Shown: positions 46,997-57,022, numbered from the stretch's first letter. The stretch is DNA of 64,000 nt from Mycetocola sp. (GCF_025464835.1 NZ_JAODMP010000021.1:62001-126000), one strand, 5' to 3'. Numbers and translations: made by a program. The notes: generated by a model from the sequence alone, not told the origin.

Positions 46997-47809
46997 GTGA
47001 CCGCCATCGACGTGCGCACCGGATCGCGAGTCGTCGACGTGCCCAGCAGGGCACCATTGGCGTTGTCCTGGGCGTCGGTCACCGACACCGGACGAAAGCG
47101 CCAGGTCAATCAGGACGCTCTCATCGTCGACTACCCGATCTTCGCGGTCGCAGATGGCATGGGCGGCCACGACGCGGGTGAGGTGGCCAGCGCCGCCGTC
47201 ATCGCCCGGCTTGCCGAACGTGTCGCATCGGGCGACACGGTCGACCGGGGAGCTGTTGAGAACGCCCTCCGCGCGGCCGTCGACGACATGTTCGAACAGG
47301 TCGGCAAGTCAGCACTCGGCACGGGCACCACAGTGACGGGGATCGTTTTCGGTTTCTCGGGGCCGGATGGCGACGTCCCGGCCTGGACCGTCTTCAACAT
47401 CGGTGACTCCCGTGTGTACAGGCTCCTCGGCGATGAACTCATCCAGGTGACCCTCGACCATTCGGTTGTGCAGGAACTCATCTCGATCGGCGCAATCACC
47501 CCGGACGAAGCAGAGTCCCACCCGCACGGCAACGTGATCACAAGGGCGGTCGGATTCTCCGACGACCCGCTGCCCGACTACACCGATGTACCCTCGGCGG
47601 ATCGCACGCGGTGGCTGGTCTGCTCGGACGGGCTCACCAAGGAACTCACCGACTTCGGGCTTCGCCACTTCCTCATGCAGAGCAGAACCCCTGAGGAAGC
47701 TGTGCGCAGCCTCGTCGGCGCAGCGCTCGAGAACGGCGGCCGTGACAACGTCAGCGCCATCGTCCTCGACGAACTCCTGATCGACCCGGTCGAGCCGGCC
47801 GACGCTTAG
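46997..47809 (+). CDS. PP2C-family serine/threonine phosphatase
   Basis: Metal-dependent protein phosphatase, 270 residues. The motifs run in order: SVTDTGRKRQVNQDALIVD (near 28), VADGMGGHDAGEVAS with the metal-binding DGMGGH (near 53), TVFNIGDSRVYRL (near 133), WLVCSDGLTKEL (near 211) and GGRDNVSAIVLD (near 250). All metal-ligand Asp residues are present. It is soluble, with no sensor domain. GTG 46997 with AAAGGA upstream is chosen; the track frame starts inside DUF4192. A partner kinase is not in the window. It precedes the FtsK/EccC-like gene by 134 bp. Confidence 0.9.
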   Translation: MTAIDVRTGSRVVDVPSRAPLALSWASVTDTGRKRQVNQDALIVDYPIFAVADGMGGHDAGEVASAAVIARLAERVASGDTVDRGAVENALRAAVDDMFEQVGKSALGTGTTVTGIVFGFSGPDGDVPAWTVFNIGDSRVYRLLGDELIQVTLDHSVVQELISIGAITPDEAESHPHGNVITRAVGFSDDPLPDYTDVPSADRTRWLVCSDGLTKELTDFGLRHFLMQSRTPEEAVRSLVGAALENGGRDNVSAIVLDELLIDPVEPADA

Positions 47810-47943
47810 CACGCGCAGGGTGCTCCCGGGAACGGCCACGTGTGGCCGCGCCGGTCGTCCTCCACCGACCGTCTCGGGACCCCGGTTCTCCACCTCGTGC
47901 CGGTTCCCGGCCCGGACTGGAACGGTCCTGCTTGGCTTGAGGT

Positions 47944-50835
47944 ATGCACGAATCCAGCGACGAAACGATCTCCGTTCCCGCCGAGCCGGCCCCAGTGGCC
48001 GGGTCCCCGTTCCCGGTCGTCGCAAGCATCGCACCCGTCGTCGCATCCGTTGTCATCTGGCTGCTCACCCGATCACCGTTCGTTCTCATCTTCGCGTTCC
48101 TCGGCCCGGTCATCGCCGGAGCGAGTCTCGTCGACAACCGCTGGTCTGCCCGTCGGCGCCTGCGTACAGCCACTGCGGCTTACCGGGCCGAACTCGACAG
48201 GCTTTCCGGCCAGATCGACGACAGGCACGCCGCCGAGCGTCGTGGCCGGGACGCCACCTCCGTCGGTGCCCGGCGGATCATCGACGCACCGGATGCCCCG
48301 GAGACCGGTTTCGCCCGGTGGCGGGCGTCGCCCGAACGGCGGTTCGTCGTGGTCGCCGGGCGGGGGGAACAACCCAGCGCCGTGCGGGTGGACGGTCCGC
48401 CGGGGAATGGTGCCGCTGGATTGAGGGAGCGCGCCAGGACGATATCGGATGTGCCGGTCGAGGTGGACGCCTCAGCCGGCATCGGTGTCGTCGGACCCCC
48501 GATCATCACCCATGCCTTTGCCCGCGGGCTCCTCGTTCAGCTCTGTGCCGCAAGCAGCCCCGAGGTGCTCACTGTCGTCGGTGTTCCGACGGGCTGGGAG
48601 TGGGCGTCTGCCCTTCCCCATAGCCGGAGGCGGAACGGATCTTCGTCCCTGCTGGTTGCCGAGGTGTCACCGGATGCTGCGGCGCCCATGTCGGCGGACC
48701 TCCTGGTGGTTCTCGCCGACCGGCTGGACCGGATTCCCCCACGGTGTTCGGCCGTGATCGAACTGACGGGGGTGGCGACAGCCGTCCTCCGCCGCACGAC
48801 CGGCGCCGGGCCGGGTGGGCCTCTTCGCTTGACGGTCGAACTGATCTCCGCTGCGGAATCCCGGCGGTTCGCCGAGAAGCTCGCGACGCTCGCGCGCCAG
48901 GCCGGCACGGGGCTCAGCGACGCCGAACCGCCCGACACGGTCGGCTTCTCCGAAGCGTCGGCTGGAGCACCCGCACCGGCCGGTGGCCCGTCCCTGTCCG
49001 CCGTCCTCGGAGCGACGGCCAGCGGGCCGCTGTGCGTCGACATCGTCTCCGACGGCCCGCACGCCATCGTGGGGGGCACGACCGGCAGTGGCAAGAGCGA
49101 GCTGCTGGTCACCTGGGTGACGAGTGTCGCCGAACGATACCCGCCGAGCGTGGCGAATCTGCTGCTGGTGGATTTCAAGGGCGGTGCGGCGTTCGCGCCG
49201 TTGCTCGGTCTCCCTCACGTGGTCGGTGTCCTGACCGACCTGGATTCCAGTTCAGCCGCCAGGGCGCTGGAAAGTCTGCGCGCAGAGGTGCGCGTGCGGG
49301 AACGGCACCTCCGAGAGCTCGGAGTCCGTGACATCGCCCAGGCTCCTGATTTGACCAGGCTCGTCATCGTCGTCGACGAGTTCGCGGCGATGCTCGACGG
49401 CTTCCCGGACCTCCACGCGTTGTTCGTCGACATCGCCGCTCGGGGCCGTTCTCTCGGGATGCACCTCATCCTCTGCACCCAACGACCGGCCGGTGTCGTG
49501 AAGGACTCACTCCTCGCGAACTGCGGATTGCGGATGTCCCTCCGCGTGAACAACCGGGCAGACAGCGCAGCGGTGATCGGGACGGATGCCGCCGCCTTCC
49601 TGCCCGCGGCAGTGCCCGGCCGGTTGGTTCTCGCCGGCGCTTCCGGCGCCGTTCGGCTGCAGGTCGCCAGCACCACCGAAGCCGACATCACCCGCGTTGA
49701 GAAGCGCTGGCCGCAGATCACAGCGGTGCGACGGCCGTGGCTGGATCCTCTGCCGGCGTGGGTGGAGCGCGAGAGCCTTGACATGTCGATCGGCGGCATC
49801 CGTGTCGGGCTCGCCGACCTGCCCGCCGAGCAGCGCCAGGACACTGCCGTGTGGGACCCGGAAACCGACGGGAGCATGCTCGTGATCGGCATGGCGCGCA
49901 CCGGCAAGACGACGCTTCTCGACACCATCGCCGCCGAAGCGGCACGGCTGGGCACTGTGGTCCTCGAGCGCATCGGCCCGGACGCGGAACGGGCGTGGGA
50001 CGTTGTGCATTCCCTCACCACAGCTCTAACGTCTCCGACGGTCGACGCTCCCGGAGTGCTGGTGCTCGTCGATGACCTCGATTCGCTCCTCGCCGGGATC
50101 GATGCCGACGACGCAGTCGCGTTGCGCGACGGCATCCTGACCCTTCTCCGCGACGGTCCACGCCATCGGGTTCACGTGGCGGTAGCGGTGCAGCGGCTGG
50201 CAGGGCCAACGGTGTCCATCAGCGGCCTCGTCGGCTCCACAGTGCTCCTCGGCACAGCGAACCGGCAGGAGCACATGCTCGCCGGCGGGGAAAGCACCGC
50301 CTGGGTCGAGGGCCGCCGGCCGGGCAGCGCCATCTGGCGGGGCGTGCCGGTGCAGCTCTGTGCTCCGGAAACGTTGGTGAGCCGCACGCCCCGGCATGGG
50401 GCCAGCCGGACGGTTCGCCCGGTCGACTGGGCCGATCACCCGGTCTGGCTGGTCGTGTCAGGGGCGCCGGGGCGCCTGGTCGACGAAATCCTGGCCCGCA
50501 ACACCGAATCGCCGGCCGGGCCGCCGGTTCGCGTTGCAGCCCTCGCTGACGCGCCGTCCGGCCTGGTCACAGCCGAGCAGGTTCGCCGGAGTGCTGACAG
50601 CCCCGTCGTGATCGTCGGCGACAGCGAACAGTGGCAGGCGCACTGGCCGCTCCTCACCGCCTTGCGCGCCGATGCCGCCGTGCTGGTCGAAGGATGCTCG
50701 GTGGCCGAGTTCCGATCGCTCACCCGGATCCGGGATCGACCGCCCCTGCTCGCGCGGCAGTCAGGCAGGGCATGGCTCGTGGAACCCGCCGGTACGGTCA
50801 GGCGGGTCAGCGTTCGCTCGCCCGCTACCGGCTAG
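47944..50835 (+). CDS. FtsK/SpoIIIE-type (EccC-like) membrane ATPase
   Basis: A 963-residue protein. Two membrane segments are near the N-terminus (VVASIAPVVASVVIWLL and FVLIFAFLGPVIAGA, about 22-55). The first FtsK ATPase domain has Walker A GGTTGSGKSELL near 378 and Walker B LVIVVDEFAAM near 474. A second, weaker ATPase domain has GMARTGKTTLLD near 646 and VLVLVDDLDSLL near 706. The N-terminal position of the membrane helices and tandem ATPases is like EccC/EssC of type VII secretion rather than DNA-translocating FtsK, which ends with a gamma winged-helix domain not seen here. No WXG100, EccB, EccD or MycP gene is nearby. TTGGCT stands 6 nt before the ATG. Confidence 0.85.
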   Translation: MHESSDETISVPAEPAPVAGSPFPVVASIAPVVASVVIWLLTRSPFVLIFAFLGPVIAGASLVDNRWSARRRLRTATAAYRAELDRLSGQIDDRHAAERRGRDATSVGARRIIDAPDAPETGFARWRASPERRFVVVAGRGEQPSAVRVDGPPGNGAAGLRERARTISDVPVEVDASAGIGVVGPPIITHAFARGLLVQLCAASSPEVLTVVGVPTGWEWASALPHSRRRNGSSSLLVAEVSPDAAAPMSADLLVVLADRLDRIPPRCSAVIELTGVATAVLRRTTGAGPGGPLRLTVELISAAESRRFAEKLATLARQAGTGLSDAEPPDTVGFSEASAGAPAPAGGPSLSAVLGATASGPLCVDIVSDGPHAIVGGTTGSGKSELLVTWVTSVAERYPPSVANLLLVDFKGGAAFAPLLGLPHVVGVLTDLDSSSAARALESLRAEVRVRERHLRELGVRDIAQAPDLTRLVIVVDEFAAMLDGFPDLHALFVDIAARGRSLGMHLILCTQRPAGVVKDSLLANCGLRMSLRVNNRADSAAVIGTDAAAFLPAAVPGRLVLAGASGAVRLQVASTTEADITRVEKRWPQITAVRRPWLDPLPAWVERESLDMSIGGIRVGLADLPAEQRQDTAVWDPETDGSMLVIGMARTGKTTLLDTIAAEAARLGTVVLERIGPDAERAWDVVHSLTTALTSPTVDAPGVLVLVDDLDSLLAGIDADDAVALRDGILTLLRDGPRHRVHVAVAVQRLAGPTVSISGLVGSTVLLGTANRQEHMLAGGESTAWVEGRRPGSAIWRGVPVQLCAPETLVSRTPRHGASRTVRPVDWADHPVWLVVSGAPGRLVDEILARNTESPAGPPVRVAALADAPSGLVTAEQVRRSADSPVVIVGDSEQWQAHWPLLTALRADAAVLVEGCSVAEFRSLTRIRDRPPLLARQSGRAWLVEPAGTVRRVSVRSPATG

Positions 50836-51958
50836 GCCCGCGCACCTGACACGAGGTCGACAGCTCCTCATGGCGGAGACCGTGCGCCGTGGCCACCGGT
50901 TCGCTGTAGACCGCGCCCCCGTGAACGTTCAGCCCGAGAGCCAGGGCCGGATCGGCGGCGAACGCGTCGCGCCAGCCGGCATTCGCGATCGCGCGGGCGT
51001 ACGGCAGGGTCGCGTTGGTCAGGGCGTACGTCGAGGTGTGCGGCACAGCACCGGGCATGTTGCCGACGCAGTAGAACACCGAACGGTGCACGGGGAAGGT
51101 CGGGTCGGCGTGCGTGGTGGGGTGGGAGTCCTCGAAACACCCACCCTGGTCGACCGAGATGTCGACAAGCACGCTGCCGGGCTTCATCTTCGCAACCAGG
51201 GCGTTGCTGACCAGCTTCGGTGTCTGCGCTCCGGCAACGAGAACCGAGCCGATCACCAGATCAGCGCTCAGGAGAGAATGCTCGATCTCGAACGTGTTGC
51301 TCGCGATGGTCTTGATCCGTCCGGCGTACAAGGCGTCGAGTTCTCGAAGCCGCGCGATGTTCGTGTCGAGCACGGTGACGTCGGCGCCGAGTCCGACCGC
51401 GACAGAGGCCGCGTTGGTCCCAGCGACCCCGCCGCCGAGAACGGTGACTCGGGCAGGCGATGTCCCAGGCACACCAGGGACCAGAAGGCCAGGACCGCCG
51501 TTGGGTTTCAGCATGGTGTTGGCGCCGACGATCGTCGCCAGCCGGCCGGCGACCTCACTCATCGGCGCGAGCAACGGGAGCGAGCGGTTCGGCAGTTGCA
51601 CGGTCTCGTACGCGATCGCCGTGATGCCCGAGTCCACCAGCGCCTGCGTCAGCTCACGTTCCGCCGCCAGGTGCAGGAAGGTGAACAGCACCAGGTCTGA
51701 ACGGAAATACCCGTACTCGGATCGGATCGGTTCCTTCACCTTGAGCACCAGGTCTGCCCGTCCCCACGTCGACGCGGCATCCGGGAGGATGGTGGCCCCC
51801 GCCGCGGCGTACGCGTCGTCCGGGATCGATGACCCCTCGCCTGCGCCTTTCTCGATGAAGACCTCGTGACCGTGGACGGTGAGGTCGTGGACTCCTGCCG
51901 GGGTGATGGCTACGCGGAACTCGTTGTTCTTGACCTCACGGGGGATGGCGACTCGCAT
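50825..51958 (-). CDS. ald: alanine dehydrogenase
   Basis: NAD-dependent reversible deamination of L-alanine to pyruvate, 377 residues. The start MRVAIPREVKNNEFRVAITPAGV, the catalytic Lys in LVLKVKEPI near 75, the His in FTFLHLAAE near 96 and the NAD motif VTVLGGGVAGTNAASVAVGLGADVTVLD near 170 are all typical. ATG 51958 with AAGGAG 4 nt upstream replaces the earlier track start. Its 3' end overlaps the convergent FtsK-like gene by 11 bp. Confidence 0.95.
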   Translation of the reverse strand: MRVAIPREVKNNEFRVAITPAGVHDLTVHGHEVFIEKGAGEGSSIPDDAYAAAGATILPDAASTWGRADLVLKVKEPIRSEYGYFRSDLVLFTFLHLAAERELTQALVDSGITAIAYETVQLPNRSLPLLAPMSEVAGRLATIVGANTMLKPNGGPGLLVPGVPGTSPARVTVLGGGVAGTNAASVAVGLGADVTVLDTNIARLRELDALYAGRIKTIASNTFEIEHSLLSADLVIGSVLVAGAQTPKLVSNALVAKMKPGSVLVDISVDQGGCFEDSHPTTHADPTFPVHRSVFYCVGNMPGAVPHTSTYALTNATLPYARAIANAGWRDAFAADPALALGLNVHGGAVYSEPVATAHGLRHEELSTSCQVRGPSR

Positions 51959-52081
51959 GGTGCTCCTTTGTCCTGGCCGCTCCTGGTGGGAGCGGCGCAC
52001 GAGGGAAATGCCTCGCACCCCGATGAGAGGTCCGACGGCACTGTCAGGCGGGCATGACTGCCCGAGGCCAGCCTAGCCAGA

Positions 52082-53104
52082 TCAGGCCTGTTCGAGCAGA
52101 GGTGAGACGCGGATCTCTCCGACGGTGCGATCGCCGCCCAGGATCGACAGCTTCAGGTCAGGGAGCACAGCGTCGACGGCGTCCCGGTCGAGAGCGCCGG
52201 CATCCGCGAGCAGGCTCAGGCCGACGAGGGTTGCGGCGCGCAGGCTCCCGTCGAGCATCTTGAGAGCGACGGTCGTTCCATCGGGAGCGGCTATCACCAT
52301 GACCCCCTCGGCGCCGAGCTTCGCGAACACGCCGAGACGGTCGATCACAATCGTATTGGCGCGGCCTGCGCCATCGATCGCCCACCCGTTCTCGAGAACG
52401 GCGGCGCACAGGATCCCGGCGTTGCGGTAGATGGCGAACGGCGAGGTGGGTGACGACGTGCGGATGCGACCTATTCCCCTGGCGAGGCCGGAGAGGGACA
52501 GCGCGTGGACAGGAGTGCCGCACCCGTCGACGCCGGTGAGTACCGGGCGTTCCCCGGTGAACCTCTCGAGAACATCCCGGACCTGCACCTGCATCGGGTG
52601 GTCGTTCTCCAGATACGTCTCGATCGGCCAGCCGTTGGTGACACAGGCGAGGAGCATGGCCGCGTGCTTGCCTGAGCAGTTCATGTAGATAGGAGACGCT
52701 GTGCTGTTGTCCCGCACGAGCTCCATCCGGGCGGCATCGTCGGTCGGCCAGTCCGCCGGGCACTGCAGGGCGACCTCCGTGAGCCCGGCCTGAGCCAGAA
52801 TGCTCCGGACGACCGAGATGTGACGCTGGGTCCCCGCGTGGCTCGCGGCCGCAAGGACGGCTGCGGCCCCGCGGAGCCCAACGCCCGCGTTCATCACCGC
52901 GATCGCCTGGAACGGTTTGAGGGCTGAACGGCCGAACACCGGAGCCGCCGGGTCCCCGAGGGTACGGATCACATCGGCGTGCTGGTTGAGGACGATGGCC
53001 GAGCCGGAGTGGCGTGACTCGACGAAACCGCTGCGGGTGACGATGGCGAGTTCGGCGGCGCTCGCCGATGAGAAGGTTTCAACGAGGTCGGGTGCAGTAG
53101 TCAC
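52082..53104 (-). CDS. L-asparaginase (Rhizobium etli-type)
   Basis: A 340-residue asparaginase of the class typified by R. etli, which uses tandem Ser-Lys pairs rather than the Thr triad of the E. coli type. The nucleophile motif is GRSALKPFQA near 59, the second Lys and a metal-linked Cys are in YMNCSGKHAAML near 141, and the second Cys is in TGVDGCGTPVHA near 194. GTG start at 53104 is preceded on the minus strand by TACCCT in leaderless position. It is upstream of ald on the same strand, 123 bp apart. Confidence 0.9.
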   Translation of the reverse strand: MTTAPDLVETFSSASAAELAIVTRSGFVESRHSGSAIVLNQHADVIRTLGDPAAPVFGRSALKPFQAIAVMNAGVGLRGAAAVLAAASHAGTQRHISVVRSILAQAGLTEVALQCPADWPTDDAARMELVRDNSTASPIYMNCSGKHAAMLLACVTNGWPIETYLENDHPMQVQVRDVLERFTGERPVLTGVDGCGTPVHALSLSGLARGIGRIRTSSPTSPFAIYRNAGILCAAVLENGWAIDGAGRANTIVIDRLGVFAKLGAEGVMVIAAPDGTTVALKMLDGSLRAATLVGLSLLADAGALDRDAVDAVLPDLKLSILGGDRTVGEIRVSPLLEQA

Positions 53105-53110
53105 CGGTCA

Positions 53111-53116
53111 AGGGTA
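53111..53116 (-). promoter_or_regulatory. -10 element TACCCT, leaderless start
   Basis: On the minus strand TACCCT ends 6 nt before the GTG at 53104. Confidence 0.55.
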
Positions 53117-53154
53117 GCCCTGATCTCCACCGCGGGGCGTGACAGACTGGGGCC

Positions 53155-53625
53155 ATGTTGGGCACGCATGAGTACACCGTCGGCGTCGAATGGCACGGAA
53201 ACCGCGGCACAGGCACGAGCGGGTACCGCGACTACAGTCGCGAGCTCATCGTGTCGGCGGAGGGGAAGCATCCGCTCGAGGGATCGGCTGACAAACCGTT
53301 TCGGGGCGACCCGGCGAGGTGGAACCCTGAGGAGTTGCTCCTCGCTGCACTCGCGCAGTGCCACCTGCTGTCGTACCTGCACGTCGCCGTCACCGTCGGG
53401 GTCGTTGTCACCGCCTACGAGGACGACGCCCGCGGCACGATGGTCGAGGACGGCATGGGAGGCGGCGCGTTCACCGAGGTGGTGCTCCGACCCAGGGTGA
53501 CGGTCGCTGACCGGTCGATGGCGGATGCCGCGCGTGCGGCACATCAGCGGGCTTCCGAGCTTTGCTTCATCGCCAACTCGGTGAACTTCCCGGTGCGTCA
53601 TGAACCGGAGATCCTCGTCGCCTGA
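53155..53625 (+). CDS. OsmC family protein
   Basis: A 156-residue OsmC-like thiol peroxidase. Both redox Cys are visible: LAQCHLLSYLHVA near 74 and SELCFIANSVNFPV near 142. It would reduce organic hydroperoxides in the cytoplasm. CAGACT lies 6 nt upstream of the ATG, with no Shine-Dalgarno. It is divergent from the asparaginase gene (50 bp) and convergent with plsC (22 bp). Confidence 0.9.
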   Translation: MLGTHEYTVGVEWHGNRGTGTSGYRDYSRELIVSAEGKHPLEGSADKPFRGDPARWNPEELLLAALAQCHLLSYLHVAVTVGVVVTAYEDDARGTMVEDGMGGGAFTEVVLRPRVTVADRSMADAARAAHQRASELCFIANSVNFPVRHEPEILVA

Positions 53626-53647
53626 CGACGTGGCGGATGCTGCCGGG

Positions 53648-54412
53648 TCAGAAGCGCTCGGGGCGAAGTACCGCGCGCTTCAACTTCTCGATGGCGTGCG
53701 CCGGCGGAGCCTCGTTGTACGAGTCTGCACGCTCCTGCCCGGTGAGGGCGTGGATGGCGGCCATGATCTCATCGGTGGCGTGTCGCCTGGCCTTGCCGCT
53801 CGAGGCAGGTCCGTGGGCGCTGAGGTCGAGGGGTTCACCGAAGATCACGGTCACGCGCTTGAGCTTCGGGACGGTGCTTCCCACCGGCATGAGCTCGTCA
53901 GTGCCGATCAGCCCGACGGGGACGACGGGGGAGCCAGTGGAGAGGGCGAGCCAGGCGACGCCTGTGCGTCCCTTGTACAGCCGGCCGTCCAGCGAGCGGG
54001 TGCCCTCCGGGTAGATCGCGAACGCGCTCTCGTTCTCGAGAATCCTTTTACCGGCATCCAGTGCTTCAGTCGCGGCCGCTCCCGCCCCCCGCTCAACGGC
54101 CACAGCACCGATCGAAGAGAAGAACGTGCGGGAGACCCACCCTTTCAACCCGGTTCCGTCGAAGTAGCTCGATTTGGCGAGGAACTGCACCCGACGCGGC
54201 GCGACGACGGGAATGGCGATGCTGTCGATGAACGACAGGTGGTTGCTGGCCAGGATGACACGGCCCGATCTCGGAACATTCGACCGTCCGAGAATCCGCG
54301 GGCGGTACACCAGGCGGGCGACCGGGATCAGCACTGCACGCCCGAGGTGGTAGACCAGCCCAGGAGCTGTGGCCGCGTTGTCGTCGGCGACGCCGGGTTC
54401 CGTGATTGACAC
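53648..54412 (-). CDS. plsC: 1-acyl-sn-glycerol-3-phosphate acyltransferase
   Basis: PlsC/LPLAT-type acyltransferase of phospholipid synthesis, 254 residues. The catalytic HX4D is in ASNHLSFIDSIA near 57, the substrate-binding motif in AIYPEGTRSLDGRLYKG near 130, and VPVGLIGTDELMPVG further on. An N-terminal hydrophobic stretch (LGRAVLIPVARLVY) likely anchors it to the membrane. GTG start at 54412 with TACGCT 8 nt upstream. Confidence 0.92.
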   Translation of the reverse strand: MSITEPGVADDNAATAPGLVYHLGRAVLIPVARLVYRPRILGRSNVPRSGRVILASNHLSFIDSIAIPVVAPRRVQFLAKSSYFDGTGLKGWVSRTFFSSIGAVAVERGAGAAATEALDAGKRILENESAFAIYPEGTRSLDGRLYKGRTGVAWLALSTGSPVVPVGLIGTDELMPVGSTVPKLKRVTVIFGEPLDLSAHGPASSGKARRHATDEIMAAIHALTGQERADSYNEAPPAHAIEKLKRAVLRPERF

Positions 54413-54536
54413 AAATGATGAGCGTAGTTCCTGACGTATTCCTCCTTGCGCATGAGGTCACCGGGAGCCTTTGCAGGCAACGACAGGGTTGGTGCGGCAG
54501 ACTTGCGGTTCCACCCCTCTGTGAAAGCGATTCCCT

Positions 54537-55514
54537 GTGCGCACTTCCCTTCCCGTTCTCGTCGCAGCCGCGGCGGCATCCGCCCTCGTCCTTGCGGGCT
54601 GCGCTTCACCGGAACCGGCTCCGCAAGCGAGCGCCGAACCGGCTGGGCTCAGCTGTGACGACACGCCGGGCGGGTCGGTTGTCGACTCGGTGACGGCGAC
54701 AGGCGACTTCGGCGTCGCACCGGCCGTGGACTTCCCGGAACCGCTCCGTGTCGACGCCTCCCAACGCTCCGTGGTGATCGAGGGCACCGGCGCTGAGGTG
54801 CAGCCGGGCGACATCGTCAACTTCGAGGTGTCGATCTTCAACGGAACCAGCGGAACTCTCGTGTCGCAGAGCGCCTATTCCGGTGGCGGCTGGGGCGCAA
54901 TCGAAGTCAACGACACCAAGTTCATCCCCGGTCTGGTGCGCACCCTGGAGTGCGTCAACGAAGGCTCTCGCGTGGTGAGCGTCGTGCCGGCTGAGGACGG
55001 GTTCGGTGACACCGGTTCCCCCGATGGCGCGGTCGGGCCTGGTGACCCCCTCGTCATCGTCGCCGATGCCGTCGGTATCGTCCCCGCCACAGCGACCGGC
55101 ACCCCGCAGCCGCCGGTGGAAGGCATGCCGGGTGTGAAGCTCGACTCGGAGGGAGTGCCGACGGTCACGATCCCGGACGGTGAAGCTCCAGCGGAACTGC
55201 AGCTCGCGACCCTGAAGCAAGGCACGGGCGAACTGGTCCAGGAAGGTGACAGCGTCACCGTTCAGTACCAGGGAGTGAACTGGCGCACCGGCAAGGTCTT
55301 CGATCAGAGCTGGGGCAAAGGCGCGGCCACCTTCCCGACGACCGGTGTCGTCCCCGGGTTCTCCGCAGCCCTCGTCGGTGCTGCTGTCGGGTCGCAGGTC
55401 CTCGCTGTGCTCCCGCCGTCGCAGGGTTATGGCGAGGCGGGCCAGCCCAGCGCCGGGATCGAAGGGACGGACACGCTCGTCTTCGTCGTCGACATCCTCG
55501 CCACCAGCCGCTAG
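54537..55514 (+). CDS. FKBP-type peptidyl-prolyl isomerase lipoprotein
   Basis: A 325-residue exported prolyl isomerase. The signal peptide ends in the lipobox ALVLAGC (Cys about 22). There are two FKBP-like domains: a degenerate one at about 65-180 (VQPGDIVNFEVSIFNGTSG to DPLVIVADAVGIVP) and a complete C-terminal one (LVQEGDSVTVQYQGVNWRTGKVFDQSW to DTLVFVVDILATSR). It would assist folding outside the membrane. GTG 54537 starts the signal peptide. The 267 bp after it contain no gene; a short stem GGCAGG/CCTGCC at 55525-55541 may act as terminator. Confidence 0.9.
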   Translation: MRTSLPVLVAAAAASALVLAGCASPEPAPQASAEPAGLSCDDTPGGSVVDSVTATGDFGVAPAVDFPEPLRVDASQRSVVIEGTGAEVQPGDIVNFEVSIFNGTSGTLVSQSAYSGGGWGAIEVNDTKFIPGLVRTLECVNEGSRVVSVVPAEDGFGDTGSPDGAVGPGDPLVIVADAVGIVPATATGTPQPPVEGMPGVKLDSEGVPTVTIPDGEAPAELQLATLKQGTGELVQEGDSVTVQYQGVNWRTGKVFDQSWGKGAATFPTTGVVPGFSAALVGAAVGSQVLAVLPPSQGYGEAGQPSAGIEGTDTLVFVVDILATSR

Positions 55515-55769
55515 GTGTTCGTTCGGCAGGGGTTTCCTGCCGGGCGCACGCCGAACAGGAGAATACGGACCTTTTCGGGCCCGTGCCCCTGTCCAACGGC
55601 GCCGGACGTCGCTGCCGACGGGTCGACGCGACGAGGGAGAGGGCCAACGACGGGACACCGGCAGCTGATGCGCGTCGGACAGGAGATACCGCTCCCGGCG
55701 CAGGGTGAACAGGAGCAATGGCGGCGTCGGATGAGACCCCTTGTTGACGGAGCACTCGGAGCTCGCCGC

Positions 55770-55775
55770 TAGGCT
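55770..55775 (+). promoter_or_regulatory. -10 element TAGGCT, leaderless start of dxr
   Basis: TAGGCT ends 6 nt before the GTG at 55782. Confidence 0.6.
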
Positions 55776-55781
55776 GGCCCT

Positions 55782-56867
55782 GTGCGACGCGTCATACTTC
55801 TCGGATCAACCGGCTCGATCGGGACCCAGGCCCTGGACGTCATCCGGGCCAACCCTCGACGCTTCGAAATTGTCGGCCTCTCGGCGCACAGCAACCGTGA
55901 TCTGCTCCAGGCGCAGGCCGACGAATTCCGCGTCGAGGACACCGCTCTCGGTGCCGATGAGGCCGAACGCCTTGTCCGCTCCGTCGACGCCGATGTCATC
56001 CTCAACGGAATCACGGGTTCTGTCGGCCTCGGCCCGACGCTCGCTGCGCTCGAGACCGGGCGCACCCTCGCTCTCGCCAACAAGGAGTCACTCATCGTCG
56101 GGGGAGACCTCGTCAGCCGGATGGCGAAACCCGGCCAGATCGTGCCCGTCGACTCCGAGCACTCCGCGATCGCGCAGGCGCTTCGCTCGGGAACGAAAGA
56201 GGAGGTCCGTCGACTCGTGCTGACGGCATCCGGTGGTCCGTTCCGGGGAAGCAGCAGGCAGTCCCTGGCGAAGGTCACGCCGGCGGAGGCCCTCGCCCAT
56301 CCGACCTGGGACATGGGACGCGTGGTCACCACCAACTCGGCGACCCTCGTCAACAAGGGGCTCGAGGTCATCGAAGCGCACCTGCTGTTCGATGTGCCAT
56401 ACGAGCGGATCGAGGTGGTCGTGCACCCCCAGTCGATCGTGCACTCGATGGTCGAATACGTCGACGGGTCCACCATCGCCCAGGCGTCACCGCCGGACAT
56501 GCGGCTGCCGATCTCGCTCGGCCTCGACTGGCCCGCCCGTGTCGCCGGTGCCGGGAAACCGCTGGACTGGACCCGCGCCCAGAACTGGACGTTCGAGCCG
56601 CTCGACGACGCGGCGTTCCCCGCGGTCGAGCTGGCGAAAACCGTCGGCCGTGCCGGTGGCACGTACCCTGCAGTGTTCAACGCGTCGAACGAACAGCTCG
56701 TGGCGGCGTTCCACGCCGGCGCCATCGGATTCCTGGACATCGTCGACACGATCTCCCGCGTCGTCGACGCGCACCGCCCGGATGGCGAACTCACCCTCGA
56801 GACTCTTTCTGCGGCAGAGACGTGGGCTCGCGATGAGGCCGATCGGGCGATCGCAAACCTGCGTTAG
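55782..56867 (+). CDS. dxr: 1-deoxy-D-xylulose 5-phosphate reductoisomerase
   Basis: Second step of the MEP isoprenoid pathway, NADPH-dependent, 361 residues. It shows the NADPH motif [17 protein letters not shown] at about 4-20, [14 protein letters not shown] near 103, the metal/substrate motif [12 protein letters not shown] near 125 and the flexible loop [23 protein letters not shown] near 174. It is near a site-2 protease gene as in many bacteria, but here the MurE-like gene is between them. Confidence 0.96.
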   Translation: MRRVILLGSTGSIGTQALDVIRANPRRFEIVGLSAHSNRDLLQAQADEFRVEDTALGADEAERLVRSVDADVILNGITGSVGLGPTLAALETGRTLALANKESLIVGGDLVSRMAKPGQIVPVDSEHSAIAQALRSGTKEEVRRLVLTASGGPFRGSSRQSLAKVTPAEALAHPTWDMGRVVTTNSATLVNKGLEVIEAHLLFDVPYERIEVVVHPQSIVHSMVEYVDGSTIAQASPPDMRLPISLGLDWPARVAGAGKPLDWTRAQNWTFEPLDDAAFPAVELAKTVGRAGGTYPAVFNASNEQLVAAFHAGAIGFLDIVDTISRVVDAHRPDGELTLETLSAAETWARDEADRAIANLR

Positions 56868-57022
56868 CCGCTGCCGCCCGCCTGTTCACGCGTTCCGCAC
56901 GAGTACACGCGGCACCCCGGGTGTTCCGGTCCGGGTCGGGTGTTTTCGCCCCCGCCGATCGGGGGATCGCGGAGATGCGCTGAGCAGTCGCCCGCATCCG
57001 GACTCCGCCCTCCTTGTTTCAC

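Noticed and set aside
55515-55781. Open frame between the FKBP gene and dxr (85 aa)
   Set aside because: No family pattern, no start signal and no conserved motif; treated as non-coding.
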